From Spirochaetales bacterium (GTDB lineage: Bacteria; Spirochaetota; Spirochaetia; DSM-2461), in assembly GCA_016936555.1 (NCBI GenBank), contig JAFGXR010000108.1, forward strand, positions 143,569 through 207,568: a stretch of DNA of 64,000 nucleotides. The letters run 5' to 3'. The notes beneath the pieces were generated by a model. The model was not told the origin of the DNA. It made no database searches and was given only the letters and a program-made list of their open reading frames with translations. Position 1 is the first letter of the stretch. Each line of letters opens with the position of its first letter. A program made the translations under genes and the position numbers. Below are positions 6,871-15,690 of this stretch, piece by piece.

Positions 6871-8217
6871 TTAACGGCAGCAGAGGTTCCTGGCAACTGA
6901 TTCCGCTGCTACGACTATGGGATACATGGTCGGTGCCGCGGTCAGCAGCGGCTGTGTTCCGAACTGGAGAGTCGCCAGATCCATGGCTGACATGCCCTGC
7001 TGTATGGCGATTCCCAGAATATTGATCATTTCTCCCGTCGATTTGCCCCCGACGATCTGAGCGCCCATGACCGTTCCGTCACTTTTGGAAAAGATCAGTT
7101 TCACCGTAAGGGGAGATTTGTCCGGCAGAGTCCCGGGATGCCGGTCAACAGATGTGAATTTACCAATTTCGATATCGAAGTTCTCCTCATTCGCCGTTGT
7201 TTCCGTTATCCCGGCTGCTCCGAGAGCCAGACCTTCAATGGCCGAAGAGAAGATTGAAATATTTCCTTTATTCTTTTTCACAAGTTTCAGTTTGTAAAGA
7301 TTCATTCCCGCGACCCGGGCATCGAATGTGGCCGTGGAGGCCAGCATCAGCCTGTTGCTTTTTCTTGTAAAGAAATCCTTATGCTCAGCGCAGTCTCCCG
7401 CCGCATAGACATCGGCTAGGGATGTACGCTGATATTCGTCAGTCCAGATCGCCCCGTATTGTCCGATGAAGATTCCCGCATCGGAGGCCAGTTTGTTATT
7501 GGGCCTGTAGCCGATAGACATGATAACGGCATCGGCCGGAATTTCAGATCCGTTCTGAAATGCAACGGACTTGATTCTTCCCTTTTCACCTTTCAGTTCG
7601 GAAACGGTGTGGCCTGTGCGGATATCCATGCCCTGTTCCTTCAGTTTCGAGGCGACCAGTTCTGAGATGTCTTCGTCGAGAGCCATGGGAAGAACCCTGT
7701 TCAGCGATTCTACCAGAGTGACGTTTTTCCCTTCCTTGCGGAGTTCATCTCCCACTTCCACCCCTATGAAACCGGCGCCGATTACAACAATGTTCTTCGC
7801 ATCGGCCAGCGGTTTCATGATGGTTTTCAGGTATTCATAATCTTTGGGAATGGTATAGACGCCGTTCAGATCAGAGCCTTTAATCGGCGGTACGAATGGT
7901 GTGGAGCCTGTAGCCAGGATCAGTTTATCATAAGATACTACATGGTCTGTAGTTCGGATTTTTTTTTCTTTCACATCGAGAGACAGAGCTTCTTCTATTA
8001 AAAAATCCACTCCCAACTGTTTTATGGGATCGATTCCCATTTTGTTTTCATCGATATTGTTCAGAGTTGAAAAAATATAAGGGATCCCGCAGGGTACCAG
8101 CGATATCTCTTCCTTTCTGATGACCAGGACGCTTTTTTCCTTGTGGGCGAGCTTTGCCGTTTTCGCCGCAATGAGCCCGGCAGCGGATCCTCCGATTACA
8201 ACAACATCATAATTCAT
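6871..8217 (-). CDS. CoA-disulfide reductase/NADH oxidase-like flavoprotein with C-terminal Cys pair
   Basis: A 448-residue pyridine nucleotide-disulfide oxidoreductase. N-terminal GGSAAG binds FAD (9-14). The single catalytic cysteine is C43 in SLVPCGIPY, typical of CoA-disulfide reductases, persulfide/polysulfide reductases and NADH oxidases. The NAD(P) Rossmann motif GAGFIGVEVGDEL starts near 147, and the YAAGDCAEH FAD loop near 273. The protein ends NLCCR, with adjacent cysteines at 446-447; a C-terminal vicinal pair is reminiscent of mercuric reductase, where it delivers substrate to the partner subunit. AAGGAG lies 8 bases before the ATG. The operator upstream matches those of the trx and NifX-like genes. 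Reduction of CoA disulfide, persulfide or a metal thiolate are all possible. Confidence 0.85.
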   Translation of the reverse strand: MNYDVVVIGGSAAGLIAAKTAKLAHKEKSVLVIRKEEISLVPCGIPYIFSTLNNIDENKMGIDPIKQLGVDFLIEEALSLDVKEKKIRTTDHVVSYDKLILATGSTPFVPPIKGSDLNGVYTIPKDYEYLKTIMKPLADAKNIVVIGAGFIGVEVGDELRKEGKNVTLVESLNRVLPMALDEDISELVASKLKEQGMDIRTGHTVSELKGEKGRIKSVAFQNGSEIPADAVIMSIGYRPNNKLASDAGIFIGQYGAIWTDEYQRTSLADVYAAGDCAEHKDFFTRKSNRLMLASTATFDARVAGMNLYKLKLVKKNKGNISIFSSAIEGLALGAAGITETTANEENFDIEIGKFTSVDRHPGTLPDKSPLTVKLIFSKSDGTVMGAQIVGGKSTGEMINILGIAIQQGMSAMDLATLQFGTQPLLTAAPTMYPIVVAAESVARNLCCR

Positions 8218-8265
8218 TTCACATACTCCTTACCGCATTATACGGTTCAATAAATTCCTGAATCC

Positions 8266-8294
8266 ACTTTATTGTGCATATGCAAATTAATCAA
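8266..8294 (-). promoter_or_regulatory. Promoter of CoADR-like gene with nested palindromic operator
   Basis: On the minus strand: -35 TTGATT (8289-8294), 17-bp spacer, -10 TAAAGT (8266-8271). TGCATATGCA (8275-8284) lies in the spacer, flanked by TTG on the left and AAA on the right, so the repeat is slightly less complete than at the other two sites. A TATAAT nearer the gene could be a second promoter. Confidence 0.6.
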
Positions 8295-8358
8295 TCCGTA
8301 AAAAGGGGGAATCATAAAACCCGGATGTATAGGAATATATCTATATAGAATTATTTTT

Positions 8359-8387
8359 TTTACAAAAATCAGTATATGTCTTATAAT
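8359..8387 (+). promoter_or_regulatory. fhs promoter
   Basis: TTTACA (8359-8364), 17-bp spacer, TATAAT (8382-8387). The predicted start near 8394 leaves a short leader that contains GGAGG (8409-8413) before the ATG at 8418. Confidence 0.75.
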
Positions 8388-8417
8388 CTAACAATAGAAA
8401 AATTTTATGGAGGCACT

Positions 8418-10178
8418 ATGTCTGTAAGGAAAGTAAAACCGGTACCCTCGGATCTGGATATCGCCCAGGCGGCGGAAGTTCAGCCTATTCTCGAAATCGC
8501 CGAATCGATCGGCATTGCCAAGGATGATATTATACTCTATGGCCCTTATAAGGGAAAGGTAAAGCTCGATGCGATCAAACACGCACCGGCAGGGAAGAAA
8601 GCCAAATACATTGATGTTACAGCCATCACTCCTACACCGCTTGGAGAAGGAAAGTCCACGACCACAGTCGGACTGACCGAAGGATTGGGATATCTCGGTA
8701 AAAAAGCGGCTTGTGCCATCAGACAGCCTTCCATGGGACCGACTTTCGGAATCAAGGGCGGAGCGGCCGGAGGCGGGTACAGCCAGGTCATTCCCATGGA
8801 GGACTTCAACCTTCATCTGACCGGTGACCTCCATGCCATCACAGCGGCCCACAACCTGACCGCCGCAGCTATCGACGCCAGAATCTATCACGAAAGCCGC
8901 TGGAGCGATTCCTTTCTGGAAAAACAGGGCTTGAAAAGACTCAATATCGATCCCGATAACGTCTCCTGGAGACGGGTTGTCGATATCAACGACCGATCGC
9001 TCAGAAATATCATTATCGGTATGGGAGAGAAAGCCGACGGCGTTCTCCGGGAAACAGGCTTCGACATAACCGTAGCCAGCGAAATCATGGCCATTCTGGC
9101 TCTGGCCAGCGATCTGAAGGATATGCGCGAGAGAATCGGTAGGATGATCGTCGCCTACAACACAAAGGGCGAGCCCATTACAGCGGAAGATATCGGCACG
9201 GCCGGAGCCATGACCGTTCTGATGAAAGACGCCATTATGCCCAACCTGATGCAGACTCTCGAGGGACAGCCCGCATTCGTCCATGCCGGTCCCTTTGCCA
9301 ATATCGCCCATGGAAACAGTTCCATTATCGCCGATAAAGTGGCTTCGGGCTATGTCGATTACCTCGTTACCGAATCGGGATTCGGTGCCGATATCGGTAT
9401 GGAGAAATTCTTCAATATCAAATGCCGCAACTCCGGCATGATCCCCGACGCTGTCGTTCTCGTGGCGACTGTCAGAGCCTTGAAAATGCACGGAGGCGGA
9501 CCGAAGGTAACTCCCGGAAGAGACCTTGACCCCGTGTATAAAGAGGAAAATCTCGAACTGGTGGAGAAAGGCTGTGACAATCTTATGGCCCACATCAAAA
9601 ATGCCAGGCGCTTCGGAATCCCCGTTGTCGTGGCTATCAATACATTCCCGACCGATACGGCGGCGGAGCAGGAAATCGTCCGGAAAAAAGCTGTTGAAGC
9701 CGGGGCCTTTGATGCCGTCATCGCCAACCACTGGGCTGACGGAGGAGAAGGGGCGGCCGATCTGGCGGAAGCGGTTATCAAAGCCTGTGAAGAGCCTTCA
9801 AATTTCGAATATCTGTACGATCTGGAAAAATCCATTAAAGATAAAATCGAAGTTCTGGCGAAAGAGATGTACGGCGCCGACGGTGTCGAGTATTCCGCTG
9901 AAGCCAACAGGAAGATCAAGCAGTTCACCGATCTCGGATACGGTGATCTTCCCATCTGTATGGCGAAAACCCACCTGTCCCTTTCTCATGATCCGCTGTT
10001 GAAAGGAGCTCCGAAGGGATTTACCTTTCCCATTACGGATATCCGCCTGAGTGCCGGTGCGGGATTCCTCTATCCGCTGGCCGGCGATGTGAGAACCATG
10101 CCCGGACTGGGAACCAAACCGGCTTATATGAGCATCGATATCGATCCGGAGACCGGAAAGGTTACGGGACTGTTCTGA
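8418..10178 (+). CDS. fhs: Formate-tetrahydrofolate ligase
   Basis: This 586-residue enzyme makes 10-formyl-THF from formate, THF and ATP in the cytosol. The ATP-binding loop [10 protein letters not shown] is at about residues 73-82. Long family blocks follow ([30 protein letters not shown], the [10 protein letters not shown] segment). The ATG at 8418 is chosen over an upstream in-frame ATG at 8376 because it has a GGAGG Shine-Dalgarno 4 bases away and because the upstream ATG would lie before the promoter's -10 box. The gene is monocistronic, with a strong promoter and a strong terminator. With the glycine cleavage operon at 40-44 kb it supplies one-carbon units; whether it runs toward formate use or formate release is not visible here. 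Confidence 0.97.
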   Translation: MSVRKVKPVPSDLDIAQAAEVQPILEIAESIGIAKDDIILYGPYKGKVKLDAIKHAPAGKKAKYIDVTAITPTPLGEGKSTTTVGLTEGLGYLGKKAACAIRQPSMGPTFGIKGGAAGGGYSQVIPMEDFNLHLTGDLHAITAAHNLTAAAIDARIYHESRWSDSFLEKQGLKRLNIDPDNVSWRRVVDINDRSLRNIIIGMGEKADGVLRETGFDITVASEIMAILALASDLKDMRERIGRMIVAYNTKGEPITAEDIGTAGAMTVLMKDAIMPNLMQTLEGQPAFVHAGPFANIAHGNSSIIADKVASGYVDYLVTESGFGADIGMEKFFNIKCRNSGMIPDAVVLVATVRALKMHGGGPKVTPGRDLDPVYKEENLELVEKGCDNLMAHIKNARRFGIPVVVAINTFPTDTAAEQEIVRKKAVEAGAFDAVIANHWADGGEGAADLAEAVIKACEEPSNFEYLYDLEKSIKDKIEVLAKEMYGADGVEYSAEANRKIKQFTDLGYGDLPICMAKTHLSLSHDPLLKGAPKGFTFPITDIRLSAGAGFLYPLAGDVRTMPGLGTKPAYMSIDIDPETGKVTGLF

Positions 10179-10205
10179 TAGGTAAGAGCAGATTCGAGCT
10201 CCAGG

Positions 10206-10236
10206 AAAAAAGGATCCCCGCCGGGGTCCTTTTTTT
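10206..10236. terminator. Intrinsic terminator after fhs (bidirectional)
   Basis: A GC-rich hairpin (GGATCCCC, loop GCC, GGGGTCC, one bulged T) is flanked by an A-run on the left and a T-run on the right. It can therefore stop transcripts from fhs and, in reverse, from the convergent histidine kinase gene. Confidence 0.9.
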
Positions 10237-11687
10237 CAGCTCAGTGGTATAATCATTTCCAGTGTAAACGGGGCTCCATTCCCGCCTCTGTGCCATATGA
10301 TATACCCTCCCAGAATCTCCAGGCGTTCTCTAATACCGGTTAACCCCATACCCGGCTTGATAAAATCCGGATTAACTCCGTCGTTTTCAATTGCGAGCAA
10401 AAGTTCTTTATCTTTTGCCTCTGCCCTTATCGTAACTGAAGCGGCCTCACCGTGTCTTACCGCATTGGATACCGCTTCCTGTATGATTCGGTATATATGT
10501 TCCTTTTGAGACCATTCCAGAGTTATAGTCTCAGATGCTGTTTTTTTTAAACGGACCGGAATCCTGAATGTCTCCTCCATGGCGGACGCAGTTTCTCCGA
10601 GAAAGGGAAATAACAGAAATCTCATGGGAAAATTGCGTTTGCTGTCGGCAAGGTTTCTTATTTCATCAATGGCTGAGCTTAAGAGGGAATGAATGTGATT
10701 GAGGATCTCATCTTTTACCTTTTCGCTGTCTCTTTTTTTCATGATCTGATTAATCAGCATTTTACTCAAGGCCAGATTCTGTGATATGCCGTCATGGAGT
10801 GTCCGGGCCAATTCTTTTTGAGTCTGATCTATATAGAAGTCCAATTCCTTCTGCCGGGTTTCCTTCCGGAGGAGAACTTCCAGGGGGAGAGAAAGCATTT
10901 CGGAAAAAAAACGTACGGTGTTAAAAGAGGTGTCTGAAAAGATCTTTTTCTGGCGAAAATAGAATGCCGTCATACCTACCAGTTTTTGAAAATAATAAAC
11001 AGGTGCTGCAATTAATGTCTTAAACCCGGATTCTCCGGGCAGATCTTCAAAAACAACAGGAAAAATGCTGCCGATGAGCATCTGAAACAGCTTTTCTGAA
11101 GACAGCGTATATTCCTGCTCATCGTCAGGATAGGATCGGATGATTTCGCAGCGACCATTCCTGTAAAGATAAATTTCGCTTTGATCGAAATTGAGCATTT
11201 CCCTGAGTTCTTCCAGACTTTCGGACGTGCCGCCGAACTCCAGGGCGGCACGACCCGCTTTTTCCAGATGGATTCCCCTGACCTGAAGATCCCTGAGTTC
11301 TTTTTCCGATGTAATATCCCTGTCAAATCCGAATATTTTTTCCACTCTGTCATCAGATGATCTGGATATGACCGTAGCCAGAGTCAGAATCCAGTGCCAG
11401 TTCCCCTCTCTGTCGGCAATGCGGTATTCGACGAAGAGATTTTCGTCTTTCCCCTGATGGAGCCTTTTTAATCCCTGAAGGTACGATTCCAGGTCGTCGG
11501 AATGAATCTTTCCTACGAAGCGGTTATTCATCATGTCTTCACCGGAGAGCCCGATATTCCGGAGAGGCTTGCTCAGGGAAGAATATTTATTAATAAAATC
11601 GGCCGCAAAAAAACCGGATTCATAGAGATTCCTGTTTGTCTTTTCGCCATAGAGGATTTCGAGAAAGTCGGTAATCCTGTCATGCAT
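10236..11687 (-). CDS. NarL-type sensor histidine kinase (PAS-GAF-HisKA_3-HATPase)
   Basis: A 483-residue kinase without membrane segments. An N-terminal PAS domain (about 10-130, ending IFGFDRDITSEKEL) is followed by a GAF-like domain (about 150-270), then a HisKA_3 dimerisation domain with phospho-acceptor H298 in LARTLHDGISQNLALS. The HATPase has the EAVSNAVRHG N-box and a GMGLTGIRERLE G-box. The start is ATG at 11687, which overlaps the response-regulator stop by 8 bases and has GAGGA upstream; a longer TTG start is possible but lies inside the regulator. The adjacent LuxR-type regulator is the obvious partner. The input signal is cytosolic and unknown. Confidence 0.93.
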   Translation of the reverse strand: MHDRITDFLEILYGEKTNRNLYESGFFAADFINKYSSLSKPLRNIGLSGEDMMNNRFVGKIHSDDLESYLQGLKRLHQGKDENLFVEYRIADREGNWHWILTLATVISRSSDDRVEKIFGFDRDITSEKELRDLQVRGIHLEKAGRAALEFGGTSESLEELREMLNFDQSEIYLYRNGRCEIIRSYPDDEQEYTLSSEKLFQMLIGSIFPVVFEDLPGESGFKTLIAAPVYYFQKLVGMTAFYFRQKKIFSDTSFNTVRFFSEMLSLPLEVLLRKETRQKELDFYIDQTQKELARTLHDGISQNLALSKMLINQIMKKRDSEKVKDEILNHIHSLLSSAIDEIRNLADSKRNFPMRFLLFPFLGETASAMEETFRIPVRLKKTASETITLEWSQKEHIYRIIQEAVSNAVRHGEAASVTIRAEAKDKELLLAIENDGVNPDFIKPGMGLTGIRERLEILGGYIIWHRGGNGAPFTLEMIIPLS

Positions 11688-12315
11688 CTGGCATTTCCTC
11701 ACCGGCGGCAAAACGGAGTAATGACAATTTGTCCTTGATACCGAGTTTCCTGTAGATGCTGGATTTGTGATTTTCCACTGTTTTCTGACTGATGCAGAGT
11801 TTTATCGCAATGTCGTTAATTCCCTCTTCTTTTATCAGCTGTTCATAGATTTGCTGTTCTCTGGGAGAGAGAATTCCGGGAGCATCTCCGGTGCTGATCC
11901 TCTTCCCTCTGAAACGGATCATTTTTTTTATCATTATCTGATCAATATAGATCATTCCCTTCGAAAGATTCGTCAGACAGTTCTCCAATTCCATCAGGCC
12001 GGAGTTTTTGGTCACGAACCCGGTCAGCCCCAGGGAGAAGAGTTTATAGAGAACCGATAATTCCTCGTTGATGGTCAGGCAGACTGTTTTGACCGGAATC
12101 TTTTCTCTGTTAACGTGGGAGAGAATATCTATTCCGGAACCGTCGGTCAGTGTCAGATCGAATATAAGTATGTCCAGATCAAGAGAATCGAGTGCATTGA
12201 TTGCATCGTTAACAGAGCCGCCATAATGCAGAGTGGAGCAGAGGGGCAGCTTTTCTATCAGACTGCCCGCTCCCTCTCGAAAAATCTTATGATCATCTAT
12301 GAAGAGAATGTTCAA
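11680..12315 (-). CDS. NarL/LuxR-family response regulator
   Basis: A 211-residue two-domain regulator. The receiver has the acidic pair D7-D8, phospho-acceptor D53 (LIFDLTLTDG), T81 and K103. The C-terminal helix-turn-helix (about 148-205, LSPREQQIYEQL...DIAIKLCISQKTVENHKSSIYRKLGI) is of the LuxR/NarL type. Phosphorylation by the overlapping kinase should allow dimeric DNA binding. It is the first gene of the two-gene operon. The 205-base upstream region has TATAAT-like boxes read on the minus strand (around 12335-12355) but no -35 good enough to call. Targets are unknown. Confidence 0.93.
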   Translation of the reverse strand: MNILFIDDHKIFREGAGSLIEKLPLCSTLHYGGSVNDAINALDSLDLDILIFDLTLTDGSGIDILSHVNREKIPVKTVCLTINEELSVLYKLFSLGLTGFVTKNSGLMELENCLTNLSKGMIYIDQIMIKKMIRFRGKRISTGDAPGILSPREQQIYEQLIKEEGINDIAIKLCISQKTVENHKSSIYRKLGIKDKLSLLRFAAGEEMPDA

Positions 12316-12520
12316 TAATGACTCCGCTAATTTTATTTTTATAGTAAATTATACAGAGATTATAGAATCCCATCGCCGTTAGTACTATTCTTTTTTTGTC
12401 CTGATTATTGTCCGGATCGGGAATAAATCCCGGGAGGATGTGCCGCAGCAAAATACAGCACTTAAAGTACAGCTCAGACTGCAAAGAGGCAAGCTATGAT
12501 ATGGGTCAGGGCTTTTGCAC

Positions 12521-13438
12521 TCAGGATTCTGCTTCATCGGTTTTGTCGGGAACAACTTCCCAGAATCCTTCATAATACATATCGTTGAATTTCCAGTAGA
12601 TATCGGAATCCTTCATGTTCTTATTGGCGGAGATATAGTCCCAGACATTCTTGCCCGCGCTGTCATAGGCTTTCAGATCGGCACCGCTCTCGAAAAGAAG
12701 TTCCACATTTTCCGGATTATAGCCGGCAGCTGCCAGCATAATCAGGGTGCGGCCGTCACCGTCCCGCTTTGCGCGGCTCACCCCGAGATCGAACAGGTAG
12801 GCGAAAACTCCGGGATCTTCATTGAGTTCCGCCGCCACCATGATGGCTGTCCGCCCCGTACTGTCTCTTTTTTCGGGATCGGATCCGCCTCTGATCAGAG
12901 CTTCGGTAATACCGGTGTAGCTGTTCCTGGCGGCAGCATACATGAGCGCTGTAAAACCGGTATCGCTGTTCCTCTGCGATACATCGGCCCCGTATTCTAT
13001 GAGCATATCAATGATTTCGCCCTGAATGCTCCAGCTGGCTGCTGTCATAAGTACAGAGTAGCCTCTGGAATCGACCGCGTTTACATTTGCGCCCTTTTGG
13101 AGAAGCATTTTTGCAATATCGGTATTCCGGTTCATGGCAACGGCAAACATAATGGGGGTCCAGTTGTTTCCGGCTCTGAAATTAATCTCCGGTCCCTTAT
13201 CGAGGAGCTTGGAGATAACTTCAATATCTTCTGTCAGGCCGGCGGCATAAGTAAGCGCCGTGTATCCAAGAGAATCGACTCTGTTCACATCGGACCCGGA
13301 TTCTAGCTCTTTTTCAAGCTGATCGGCTTTTACGTTTTTCCAGTAATTCTGATCGTGCGGCCAGGACGGTGTTTCCGAGGCTACAAGCAGAGATAGAGAC
13401 AGGATTATAAATAGTATGGAGAGAAACAGTTTCTTCAT
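12521..13438 (-). CDS. Exported ankyrin-repeat protein
   Basis: A 305-residue protein starting MKKLFLSILFIILSLSLLVA, a signal peptide with probable cleavage near ASE-TPS. The mature part is a run of about seven ankyrin repeats (for example GYTALTYAAGL, NWTPIMFAVAMNRN, GYSVLMTAASW, FTALMYAAARN, GRTAIMVAAELNE, GRTLIMLAAAGYNPE), closed by a capping helix and a Trp-rich tail. Such periplasmic ankyrin proteins bind partner proteins; no enzyme domain is present. The ATG at 13438 is chosen because it starts the signal peptide; there is no clear Shine-Dalgarno. It follows the solute-binding protein gene by 32 bases on the same strand. Function is unknown. Confidence 0.85.
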   Translation of the reverse strand: MKKLFLSILFIILSLSLLVASETPSWPHDQNYWKNVKADQLEKELESGSDVNRVDSLGYTALTYAAGLTEDIEVISKLLDKGPEINFRAGNNWTPIMFAVAMNRNTDIAKMLLQKGANVNAVDSRGYSVLMTAASWSIQGEIIDMLIEYGADVSQRNSDTGFTALMYAAARNSYTGITEALIRGGSDPEKRDSTGRTAIMVAAELNEDPGVFAYLFDLGVSRAKRDGDGRTLIMLAAAGYNPENVELLFESGADLKAYDSAGKNVWDYISANKNMKDSDIYWKFNDMYYEGFWEVVPDKTDEAES

Positions 13439-13470
13439 ATGGTTACTATACACTGAAGATCGGTGAGCGT

Positions 13471-14208
13471 CTAATTCTCCTTCTGATTATAACACGCCTC
13501 AATGTAACTGTTGAAAACCTCTAAAAAAGCAGGGTATCTTTTTAGAAAATCTTTTGAAAAATAAACCATCAGAGGTTTATCCAGATTATGGAAAACTTGA
13601 ATTTTGTCTTCCCCAAGATTTTTTTTAATTATATTCTCCATTACCTGGCTGTTGGCAAGAACCGCATCGACCCTGCCTGCCAGCAGCATCTGATATAATA
13701 ATTCCGTGGTATGGGGTACCGCTGTTACATTATATTCCTGAGAGATCATCCATTTGAGCATGTTCGATCCGAAAAATCCTCCGACTCTGGCTTTTTGTCT
13801 GAATTCGGGATCATCGGGGTTCAGGGGATTCTCTTTCAGCAGATACCAGTTCCAGTCCTGTTCTGCAATGATGCCGGACTTAACAGCGAAACTGTCTCTT
13901 TCGAGATTTTGGGAAGCGGCGAAAAATCCGTCCGCTTCTCCTGTTTGAACCATGTGCTGGGCTCTTTCCCATGGTACAACATGAATTTCAAGCTCAATGT
14001 CCATTTTTTCAAAAATGCATCGGACCCGGTCGACAGCAATTCCCCGGAATTGCTGTCCCGCCACAAGCGGTTGATCAGTCATTCCTTCCGGATAACTTCC
14101 GTATGGATCTAGGTTATGTGTTGAAAGAACAACTTTCTCCTGTGCTGTTAAGGAAAACACCGAGTAAAGCAGAAAGAAAACCGGTATTGAATTTTTCAAG
14201 AGTTTCAT
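13471..14208 (-). CDS. Periplasmic family 3 solute-binding protein
   Basis: A 245-residue protein with a signal peptide (KNSIPVFFLLYSVFSLTAQ) and the layout of the amino-acid-type (SBP_bac_3) binding fold: an early DPYGSYPEG loop, GIAVDRVRCIFEKMDIELEI, a VPWERAQHMVQTGEADGFF segment, and the domain-crossing ARVGGFFGSNMLKWM region. No permease or ATPase gene is adjacent, so it may work with a remote transporter or as a stand-alone sensor. It sits between the ankyrin protein and an oxidoreductase. The ligand cannot be read from the sequence. Confidence 0.8.
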   Translation of the reverse strand: MKLLKNSIPVFFLLYSVFSLTAQEKVVLSTHNLDPYGSYPEGMTDQPLVAGQQFRGIAVDRVRCIFEKMDIELEIHVVPWERAQHMVQTGEADGFFAASQNLERDSFAVKSGIIAEQDWNWYLLKENPLNPDDPEFRQKARVGGFFGSNMLKWMISQEYNVTAVPHTTELLYQMLLAGRVDAVLANSQVMENIIKKNLGEDKIQVFHNLDKPLMVYFSKDFLKRYPAFLEVFNSYIEACYNQKEN

Positions 14209-14256
14209 CCTTTCATGACCATATCCTGTAATTATAGGTTCAAAAAAAAAATCTGT

Positions 14257-15327
14257 CTAATTCTCCCTCTTCACCCTTACAGGGCACTTCTCCGGCTCAG
14301 TAAACCATCTGCAGGGACTGCACCCGATGCACAGCTCAATCTCATCTCCTTTCCCGGAAACTGTCTTTTCAGCCCATTTGGGATCGCAGAGAATGGCTTT
14401 GCCCACGGCGACCATATCGGTCAATCCGGTCTCCACAGCCAGTTGAGCTTCTTCTGCTTTTTTTATGCCGCCTACGCCGATTACGGTTAAACCTGTAGCC
14501 TTTTTCACATAGGCGCTGATATTGAACAGGGGGGAGAACCTGTCATCCTCCAGCACATCAAGCTTCGGAATACTATGGGCGCTCGATATATGGATAACCC
14601 GAATACCCATGGCTTTAAGCTTTTCAGCTGTATCAATCCCTTCTTCCAGTGTAAGCCCGTCTTTTTCAGCGGCTCCCAGGCGGATGGATACAACGGCCCG
14701 GCCTTCTACGGCTTTTTCCACCAGAGAGTATAATTCCAGGACGAATCTCTGTCTGTTCGAGAGCGAACCGCCGTATCCGTCAGTCCGCTTATTGGTTATG
14801 GGAGAGAGAAACTGGGTTCCCAGGTACCCGTGGGCTCCGTGCAATTCTATATATCTGTAACCGGCTTCCACAGCCCTTTGCGCCGCGTTGGCAAAATCGC
14901 GCTGGATTCTGTGAATATCCTCCACAGTCAATTCGCGGCATTCCTTTCCCTCTTTCACCCCGCTCTTGGACGGAACGAGGGGGAGCAGTCCGTAATTTGT
15001 TTTAAGAGTGGATTTTCCTCCGGCATGGTGAATCTGAATCCCGGGAACGGAACCGTTTTTTTCAATCAGAGCAGCCAGTTCTTTGTGCCCGTCTATCTGA
15101 TTATCGTCGAAAAGCCCCAGCTGTGTTTCCGACAATCTTCCTTCGGGAGAAACGGTGGTCGCTTCGACAATCATCAGGCCGGGCCCTTTCCTGTCTCCGT
15201 AGTGCTTCAGATGTTTTTCATTCACTTTTCCGCTTTCGTCGGAAAACCAGGTGGCGAGAGGCGCCATAACTATGCGGTTGGGAATCTTCAACCCGTTTAT
15301 TTCCATTGGTGTGAGTAAGCTGTTCAT
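14257..15327 (-). CDS. NADH:flavin oxidoreductase (old yellow enzyme family) with C-terminal Cys cluster
   Basis: A 356-residue FMN TIM-barrel protein. Family marks are IPNRIVMAPLAT, GIQIHHAGG (about 96-104), ELHGAHGYLGTQFLSP with the active-site His pair (about 160-175), RTDGYGGSLSNR, and phosphate-binding GVGGIKKAEEA and VAVGKAIL. It ends in CIGCSPCRWFTEPEKC, a Cx2Cx2Cx8C cluster placed where 2,4-dienoyl-CoA reductase and related large enzymes bind a [4Fe-4S] cluster. The FAD/NAD domain of those enzymes is absent, so electrons must come from another protein or directly from NADH. The substrate is unknown. Confidence 0.88.
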   Translation of the reverse strand: MNSLLTPMEINGLKIPNRIVMAPLATWFSDESGKVNEKHLKHYGDRKGPGLMIVEATTVSPEGRLSETQLGLFDDNQIDGHKELAALIEKNGSVPGIQIHHAGGKSTLKTNYGLLPLVPSKSGVKEGKECRELTVEDIHRIQRDFANAAQRAVEAGYRYIELHGAHGYLGTQFLSPITNKRTDGYGGSLSNRQRFVLELYSLVEKAVEGRAVVSIRLGAAEKDGLTLEEGIDTAEKLKAMGIRVIHISSAHSIPKLDVLEDDRFSPLFNISAYVKKATGLTVIGVGGIKKAEEAQLAVETGLTDMVAVGKAILCDPKWAEKTVSGKGDEIELCIGCSPCRWFTEPEKCPVRVKREN

Positions 15328-15369
15328 AGCAACAGAATAAAAGTTTTATCTTCTATCGTCCAGAATAAA

Positions 15370-15690
15370 TCAGTCTTTATTCCGGAAAACCATCAGGGCG
15401 CCCATGGCTTTGGGAAATCCCGCTGAAGGAGCCACTAGCAGTATGGCGTGTTCAATCTCTTCAGGGGTACAGCCGGCTGTCAGGGCCTTTTCTATATGGG
15501 TATGGAGGGCGAAATCGTACTGAGAGGCTGCGGAAACGGCTATTTTGATGAGCCATCGGGTCTTTTCGTCTAGGGGGCCGCCTTTCTCGTGAAGGAGCTG
15601 GCCGAAATGATCATATGCTTCGGCTATCTCTCTGTGTTTATCTCTGAAATAACGGAAATTCTCTTCTTTTATCTTCTCTTTCTTTTTCAT
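15370..15690 (-). CDS. Carboxymuconolactone decarboxylase/AhpD-fold protein without CxxC
   Basis: A 106-residue protein with the all-helical CMD fold: FGQLLHEKGGPLDEKTRWLIKI, SAASQYDFALHTHIEKALTAG, EEIEHAILLVAP. AhpD-type members carry a redox CxxC before the conserved His (YCxxCH); here the segment is YDFALHTH, so peroxidase-reductant activity is unlikely. Small CMD proteins often bind small molecules or act as accessory factors beside oxidoreductases, and this one is followed by the flavin oxidoreductase gene 42 bases on. A 9-bp inverted repeat lies immediately before its ATG. Confidence 0.8.
   Translation of the reverse strand: MKKKEKIKEENFRYFRDKHREIAEAYDHFGQLLHEKGGPLDEKTRWLIKIAVSAASQYDFALHTHIEKALTAGCTPEEIEHAILLVAPSAGFPKAMGALMVFRNKD

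Noticed and set aside
8388..9731. Long open frame antisense to fhs
   Set aside because: Shadow of the highly conserved fhs gene; no start signals and no domain.
12316..12520. Intergenic region with several short frames and TATAAT-like boxes
   Set aside because: No frame has a ribosome site or family signal, and no -35 box fits the -10-like boxes well enough to call a promoter for the response regulator.
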